Below are positions 58,945 through 64,000 of a DNA stretch of 64,000 bases, piece by piece. Source of the DNA: Albula goreensis (Eukaryota > Chordata > Actinopteri > Albuliformes > Albulidae). The position numbers were made by a program, and so were the translations under genes. The notes under the pieces are model-generated. The model did no database searches. It saw nothing but the letters and a program-made list of their open reading frames with translations, and was not told where the DNA came from. The DNA lies in contig CM040747.1 in the NCBI GenBank assembly GCA_022829145.1, positions 1,833,948 through 1,897,947 of the forward strand, written 5' to 3'. The first letter of the stretch is position 1. Each line of letters starts with the position of its first letter.

Positions 58945-60189
58945 TTGGGACAGAACTGTGCTCAGCAAACAGATGCGCTGTACACCTCATAAGGAAATAC
59001 AATCGGCAACACATGTGAAGATATACTGCCCTGGGAAAGAAAACAGAACGCAAACAGAATTTTATAATTCATGCATTTTTTTGTGCTCTTGAATAACATT
59101 TTTTTTTTTTGTTGTTGTTGCTACAAAGCCACTGACAATCAAGGGAGTTCATTTCTCAAGACGCAATCAATTTTCCCTTGCATTCGGTGCATCAAATACC
59201 ACTAATTTTTGCTTAAAATTCACAATACAAAAATGCCTTTACTATAAATTTAAAAGCAATTAACACTTCAGACTACAGCCTTTAAAAAAAAATCATCCCA
59301 AAAGGACATCTGCAAGATTTCATTGTTTCTCTGACTGGGAGAATGCTCCTTTCGTAGGCATTTTTGCCAGCAAAATTTTAATCTGTGAGAATCATGTGAT
59401 TTAGTGAATATCTGCTCATAATGTTTATCCATTTTTCACACGTTTTGGAGGAAAGAGAACGGTCTGCCACAGACACGATGTGGCGCAAACCGAGTCACAG
59501 ACCTGAACTGACATTGGAACTGGTGCAGTATGCTTTGCCGGGTGTGGTTCTTAATTCTCTAAACCCTGACTACGTTATTTATTTGGTCATCTCTTTACGA
59601 TGTGTAAATGTCTGAACTGCTGTGCCACGCTGCACACCTAAGTCAGGGGGGTCCAAAATGTAGTCATGGGGTCCCCTGTGTACTCTGGTGCTTGATTCTA
59701 GGTGCAAACATAGGCCTACAGCTGACGTCTAATGAACTAGGCACTGGAGTGGCAGTCTGTAAAAGGAGTCCAGTTAACAGACTGACTGATTAAAGGGCAA
59801 AATTCCTTCTGCGTCCTGAGCGCTGCTGACAGTGGAAACACCTGCTTACGCGCCCCTAACTTACGCCCAGGGCGATGAGCAGGGCTTCAGAACACTGAAG
59901 GAAACGGGCCAAACCTGCACTCACAACACAGAAATCACAGAGGCATGCAAATACATGTTCTCAATTATCTTAACCAATGGCAGGTTCCCCTGGAACAAAG
60001 GGCCGTATACACTGGGACCCCCTCAGTCCTGCTCTGGAGCGCCTCGCTCTCTGCAGGGGTGCATACTGACGTAAAGCCTGGTGACCTCAATACCCTCCCC
60101 CCCCCTTACCTTCTCCTTCATCCTCTCGTAGGTGCCTCCCTGCGACATCACCATCTTGGAGTGTGTGTCAAACACCACCCCAGACGTAT
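45840..60189 (-). CDS. spats2: SPATS2 (spermatogenesis-associated serine-rich 2), 5' partial
   Basis: SPATS2 is a cytoplasmic protein of poorly known function with a UBA-like N-terminus, coiled coil and RG-rich tail. Eleven exons on the minus strand: 60110-60189, 58792-58900, 57068-57117, 56454-56706, 56105-56296, 54310-54445, 53245-53303, 50234-50343, 47402-47504, 46703-46893, 45840-46112. All join in phase to 517 residues and a stop. Landmarks: INAVRAVVPNKSNNEIVLVL, SAAEILKEWSVTGKKK, SVKDLQRCTASLSRYRVVVK, LMDREVALLAEMDKVKAEA, MSEDQLTELRADIKHFVSER, KYDEDLGRAVKF, and a C-terminal tract rich in G, R, Y and Q ending NGLPQRLPRTH. The human N-terminal exon (about 10 residues, MSRKQ-type) was not found up to 64000, so the start lies outside or was missed. 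Paralogue SPATS2L is the alternative; adjacency to mcrs1 favours SPATS2. Confidence 0.92.
46325..46713 (-). repeat. spats2: Tandem array of a spats2 exon end plus donor site
   Basis: On the minus strand the end of exon 46703-46893 and its donor, CACACAGACAG/GTTAGCC, is repeated about eight more times at intervals of roughly 45 bp through the following intron. Copies read CACAGACAG, CACGGACAG, ATGGACAG or ACGGACGG before GTTAGCC. Between them lies TTCGCTATGCTATGAC and variants. This is the same type of junction-derived array as in pan2 and mcrs1. Confidence 0.88.
49141..49364. repeat. 32-bp minisatellite, spats2 intron
   Basis: Seven copies of a 32-bp unit (GACTGCGCAGCTCTGCCAGG then GGACTGCAGAGA) with point differences. 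Long open frames over it on both strands are artefacts. It is not adjacent to an exon. Confidence 0.95.
50472..50582. repeat. 25-bp minisatellite, spats2 intron
   Basis: Four to five nearly identical copies of GATTGGGCAAAGCACACCAG plus ATTCT. It lies about 130 bp upstream of the exon at 50234-50343 and each unit contains an inverted CCAAT box. Confidence 0.93.
51738..51858. repeat. (CA)n microsatellite, spats2 intron
   Basis: A pure CA run to about 51786 followed by interrupted CA-rich sequence. No coding content. Confidence 0.93.
53305..53342 (-). repeat. (GA/CT)n acting as polypyrimidine tract
   Basis: On the minus strand a CT-repeat tract runs directly into TTTCAG/TTTGATGG, the acceptor of the spats2 exon 53245-53303. 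The polypyrimidine tract is therefore a microsatellite. Confidence 0.85.
54135..54256. repeat. Purine-rich (GACA/GA)n tract, spats2 intron
   Basis: GAGACAAAGACAGAGACAGA-type sequence leads into a GA run of about 40 bp at 54215-54254. It begins about 55 bp beyond the donor of the exon at 54310-54445. Confidence 0.9.
58905..58941 (-). repeat. (GA/CT)n acting as polypyrimidine tract
   Basis: On the minus strand a CT repeat of about 16 units precedes CCTCCTGCAG, the acceptor of the spats2 exon 58792-58900. Same arrangement as at 53305. Confidence 0.88.
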
Positions 60190-60349
60190 CTAAAAATGCC
60201 AAGAGGGGAAAAAAAGAACTCAGTCAAGATAATGATTCCTTAAAGACCCTCACCAGCCAAATTTGTTACCAGTTTTACACACAGGAATATGGATAATTCC
60301 ATAGCAGAGCAGTGACACCAGAGTTCATGGAACTAACCGGAAAAGTAGC

Positions 60350-60478
60350 GCCCCCTTACTTGCTCTGTAATTTGCTCTGTAGCTTATTTGCTCTGTAGCT
60401 TATTTGCTCTGTAACTTTGCTCTGTAGCTTATTTGCTCTGTAGCTTTGCTCTGTATCTTATTTGCTCTGTAGCTTTAT
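60350..60478. repeat. Short tandem repeat (TTGCTCTGTAGCTTA type)
   Basis: About eight irregular copies of TTTGCTCTGTAGCTTA, alternating 11- and 15-18-bp forms. It lies upstream of the first spats2 exon found. Confidence 0.9.
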
Positions 60479-61296
60479 GAGTCGCTAGCAATGGGATAGC
60501 AACGTCACATGTATAAATGTGCAAGAGCAGACATAATGGCATGTGGAAACAATTTTAGGGGCAAGTCAGAAAAACTGACTTTTACAGCCAAAACACTCAT
60601 ACTTAAACTGAAATATCAGCTTTCAGACATGGAAAAGCGAACTGTGCGCCACACCACTTCCAAACGGCGGGGTCTTATATGCAGGTGAAGAGGGTGAGGA
60701 TGAGTCACCGGGGCCTGCGTAAAGCGCATTATGGTCTGCGCTACAGTCTGACTGCGCAGCTACCAGAGGAAGAAGCCCTTGGGGAAAACTTGTGTTGCTT
60801 AAGCACCATGATGAGCTGGTTCCAGGGAAGTGGCAGCCCATTTCAGCTGGGGAAATAAACAGCAGGCTGTACACCCCAGCCCAGGGACAGGGCCTGTGCC
60901 GTTTTAGCGGTTCTTTGAGTAGGGGCGTGGGGGGGTCATTTTCAGCTGTTCTGTCTACTGCAGTGAGTCATTATCCATCAACTAACAAAACTACAGCAGT
61001 ATGCAAAACGGATTAAAACATCTTTAAAGTCTGAGGGCTACAATCCCTGAGTCAGCAGAACTGGAAATTCTTTCCAGGGGCAGGAAGAGAGGGATATTGT
61101 CTGTGTCTCTCTCTCTCTCTTTCTTTCTTTGGCTCTCTGTTTGCCGAGAGAAAGAGCGAGAGAGAGCGCAGGAGTTTCTGCACCACACACCGCTTGCTCT
61201 GTTTACCCAGGCACGAGACGTCCGGGTGTGGAGAGCGCTACCGGATCAAGCCTCCAGCCCCCACCCTCAGCCTCCACCCTCAGCCCCCACTACACA

Positions 61297-62228
61297 GCCA
61301 GCTACCAGGACACATGGCACCAGGGCTGGGGCTGCAGGACACACAGCACCAGGGCTGGGGCTACAGGGCACACAGCACCAGGGCTGGGGCTACAGGGCAC
61401 ACAGCACCAGGCCTTGGGCTACAGGGCACACAGCACCAGGGCTGGGGCTACAGGACACATAGCACCAGGGCTGGGGCTACAGGGCACACAGAACCAGGGC
61501 TGGGGCTACAGGGCACACAGAACCAGGGCTGGGGCTACAGGGCACACAGCACCAGGGCTGGGGCTACAGGACACATAGCACCAGGGCTGGGGCTACAGGG
61601 CACACAGAACCAGGGCTGGGGCTACAGGGCACACAGAACCAGGGCTGGGGCTACAGGGCACACAGAACCAGGGCTGGGGCTACAGGACACACAGCACCAG
61701 GGCTGGGGCTACAGGACACATAGCACCAGGGCTGGGGCTACAGGACACACAGCACCAGGGCTGGGGCTACAGGGCACACAGAACCAGGGCTGGGGCTACA
61801 GGACACACAGCACCAGGGCTGGGGCTACAGGACACACAGCACCAGGGCTGGGGCTACAGGACACACAGCACCAGGGCTGGGGCTACAGGACACACAGCAC
61901 CAGGGCTGGGGCTACAGGACACACAGCACCAGGGCTGGGGCTACGGGACACACAGCACCAGGGCTGGGGCTACGGGGCACACAGCACCAGGGCTGGGGCT
62001 ACGGGGCACACAGCACCAGGGCTGGGGCTACGGGGCACACAGCACCAGGGCTGGGGCTACGGGACACACAGCACCAGGGCTGGGGCTACGGGACACACAG
62101 CACCAGGGCTGGGGCTACGGGCACACAGCACCAGGGCTGGGGCTACGGGACACACAGCACCAGGGCTGGGGCTACGGGACACACAGAACCAGGGCTGGGG
62201 GCATAGGACACACAGCACCAGGGCTGGG
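61297..62228. repeat. 29-bp minisatellite, about 32 copies
   Basis: Tandem copies of a 29-bp unit (GGGGCTACAGGACACACAGC then ACCAGGGCT). Variants change ACAGG to ACGGG in the right third, GGACAC to GGGCAC, and CAGCACC to CAGAACC, in blocks that show the order of duplication. Because 29 is not a multiple of 3 and the unit has no stop in this orientation, all three plus frames are open, giving a spurious 355-codon frame. Confidence 0.97.
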
Positions 62229-62239
62229 GCTACAGGGCA

Positions 62240-62400
62240 CAGGGTGGTGGTGTGCATATGAGAACAGCCAGGGCAGCTGCAGCGTGGGCAGGGGGAGGGG
62301 GTGGTGTGATTATGAGAACAGCCAGGGCAGCTACAGCATGGGCGGGGGGTGGTGTGCATATGAGAACAGCCAGGGCAGCTGCAGTACAGGAGGCAATAAG
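62240..62400. repeat. Short array next to the 29-bp minisatellite
   Basis: Three copies of about 55 bp built on TATGAGAACAGCCAGGGCAG then CTRCAG-GTGGGC. Separate unit from the adjacent 29-bp array. Confidence 0.85.
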
Positions 62401-62694
62401 AACATCTGGGGCAGCTAAAGCAGGGGGAGGGCCTGGGGTTACAGAACACTGTTCAGCTGAATGAGCCTGCGAGGGAAGTGAAGACTCTTCAAAGGAAACG
62501 CACAAGTTATGTAAAAATATTTAAAAAGGAAGGGATACACAACAAACAGACCTCTACAATAAACAAACCTCTACAAGTAACGTCTTCACAAAAATGAAAT
62601 AAATAAATACCGAAGTACAGGCGTTCTGGCTGAGAAGCAGTCAGCAGGGCTGGGGAGAGACCCACTCTCTGCTTAATCAGCCGATAACTTCCCC

Positions 62695-62955
62695 AATTCA
62701 ATCAATTAATTATGTGGTGCATAAAACATCAGAAAACAGTGAAAGATGCCCATTTCAGTTTCCTAAAATACAAAATATTTCAATTTACTACAATGTAAGA
62801 CCAAGAAAAGCAAATTCTCACGAGAAGACAGAGCCATCGGATTTTGGGCATTTTTACTTCAAAAATGACTTCAACGATTAATCGGTTATCAAAATAGTTG
62901 GCGATTAATTTTCTTTCAATCGACTAATCGATTAATCGACTAATCGTTGCAGCTG
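62695..62955 (+). repeat. Teleost dispersed repeat ending in ATTAATCGACTAATCG
   Basis: The block GATGCCCATTTCAGTTTCCT, ACCAAGAAAAGCAAATTCTC, GGGCATTTTTACTTCAAAAA, AACGATTAATCGGTTATC and ATCGACTAATCGTTGCAGCT is a familiar high-copy fish repeat, here about 260 bp. I cannot name its class with certainty. It is non-coding. Confidence 0.65.
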
Positions 62956-64000
62956 TAGTGTGAGGTGGAGTTTGAGTGTGTCATCCAGCGAGAGGCAGTG
63001 TGAATCTCTGCTCGGAGGCTCACGTATCCCAGCCTCCCCAGCCTCTGGCTTCCTCTGTGCTCTGACTTCAGCTCTTCCAGCCCGTAAGTGGGTCATTACA
63101 GCAGGGAAAAACCACCACACACACAGACATGCAAGCCAGCACGCACACACATGCGCGCGCACACACGTGCGAGGACACAAAGCATGTTTGAGAGCGGACG
63201 GCGCTGCTGGCTGCCCTACTGGGGAGGGAAGAACAGAGCTGCACTCCCCCTCCAACACTGTAAATAACCCCCAACATCCCACCCATTCATTCATGTACCC
63301 AAAAAAAATTTGCAAAAATAATTTAAATGATGAAGCGCAGAATTTGCCAAACAAATCTTGTGTTGGAACCAGAAAAGCCAATTCTACCCAACAGTCTTCC
63401 AAGTCAGATTACCCTTGTTTTTTCCCCCCAATGTAGCCTGCATTTCAGAGCATTATCTCCACCACAGTACTGGCTGGTCTTCTCCAGAGCCATTTCAACC
63501 ACAAACCGCCAGAGAACAGAAAAGGCTTCAGTGTATTAACAGAAAAAATCAAATGCAGACCACTTGTGGAGCAGCATTGTTTGGTGAAAAGCGATACCAA
63601 ACACACCGTAGCTGCCAAGCAGTGAGATTGCATGGCTGGGTTCGTTAGAAAGCTTCCATTGATAAAGGACAAAAAGTAACAGGATCTTTCATTTTAAACA
63701 GATCCCCAGAAAGCTAAATAGGAAAAAAAAAAAAAAAAAAAAAAGGATCCAAACAACGTTTCAGTAATCTGAATCGGCCCGTTCACCGGGAAACGGGAGA
63801 TCATTGGAGCACAGCTGAAACATCCCAGCAGGTCAAACCTCCTGGTATTTGAACGTGTGAACGCACCAATAGGAACCCAGACTGCACGCAGGGTTTCGAA
63901 GTTTCACTTGACTAATCCAGATGTTTTTTTTTTTTCCTGCAGGTCGTTAATGTTGCTACACAATGATCCAAATTCAATAATTGACATGAACGCGAAAGTG

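Larger units (their letters stand above)
60190..64000. other. Unassigned: probable first intron of spats2
   Basis: No exon is recognisable. The interval holds the repeat at 60350, a CT run at 61105-61130, the 29-bp minisatellite (61297-62228), a second short array (62240-62400) and a dispersed element (62695-62955). The missing spats2 start exon may be beyond 64000. Confidence 0.5.

Noticed and set aside
61194-62261. 355-codon plus-strand frame with a Gly-rich repeat
   Set aside because: All three frames are open over a 29-bp repeat. There are no splice signals, signal peptide or family match.

Overview
This window is eukaryotic nuclear DNA, almost certainly from a teleost (ray-finned) fish. 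The genes are split by GT-AG introns and encode vertebrate proteins. Non-coding DNA is rich in CA/TG microsatellites, tRNA-derived SINE pieces with the usual fish 3' tail, and short inverted-repeat elements. There is no bacterial, phage or CRISPR content.

Five protein-coding genes can be read exon by exon: ormdl2-like (minus, 3.2-4.8 kb), il23a encoding the IL-23 p19 subunit (minus, 7.7-10.3 kb), pan2 encoding the deadenylase catalytic subunit (plus, 15.7-28.8 kb, 23 coding exons), mcrs1 (plus, 30.9-39.9 kb, 14 coding exons) and spats2 (minus, 45.8-60.2 kb, first coding exon not found). Their human orthologues all lie on 12q13, so this is a conserved vertebrate block. il23a and pan2 are head-to-head. 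mcrs1 and spats2 are tail-to-tail, with opposing polyadenylation signals about 60 bp apart near 42.7 kb. The genes do unrelated jobs: sphingolipid control, cytokine, mRNA decay, chromatin and an RNA-binding-like protein. They share a neighbourhood, not a pathway.

The most unusual feature is a set of tandem repeats built on splice junctions. In pan2, mcrs1 and spats2, the end of an exon plus its 5' splice site has been duplicated into the following intron (pan2 exons 11 and 13, mcrs1 exon 10, spats2 exon at 46.7 kb). At pan2 exon 20 it is the 3' splice site that is duplicated. In the pan2 exon 11 array (about 14 copies), a downstream copy with a better donor at 22820/22821 would extend the exon by exactly 369 nt, in frame and without a stop. 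Two other minisatellites in these genes carry donor-like motifs but are not copies of the neighbouring exon.

Three of the five genes carry one apparent single-base indel in an otherwise conserved exon (ormdl2 near 4244, pan2 near 24938, mcrs1 near 38233). Each sits in a base run and each restores a full-length protein when allowed for, so assembly error is the likeliest cause. The stretches 1-2.3 kb, 5.5-7.2 kb, 10.6-14.9 kb and 60.2-64 kb show no recognisable gene, only repeats.
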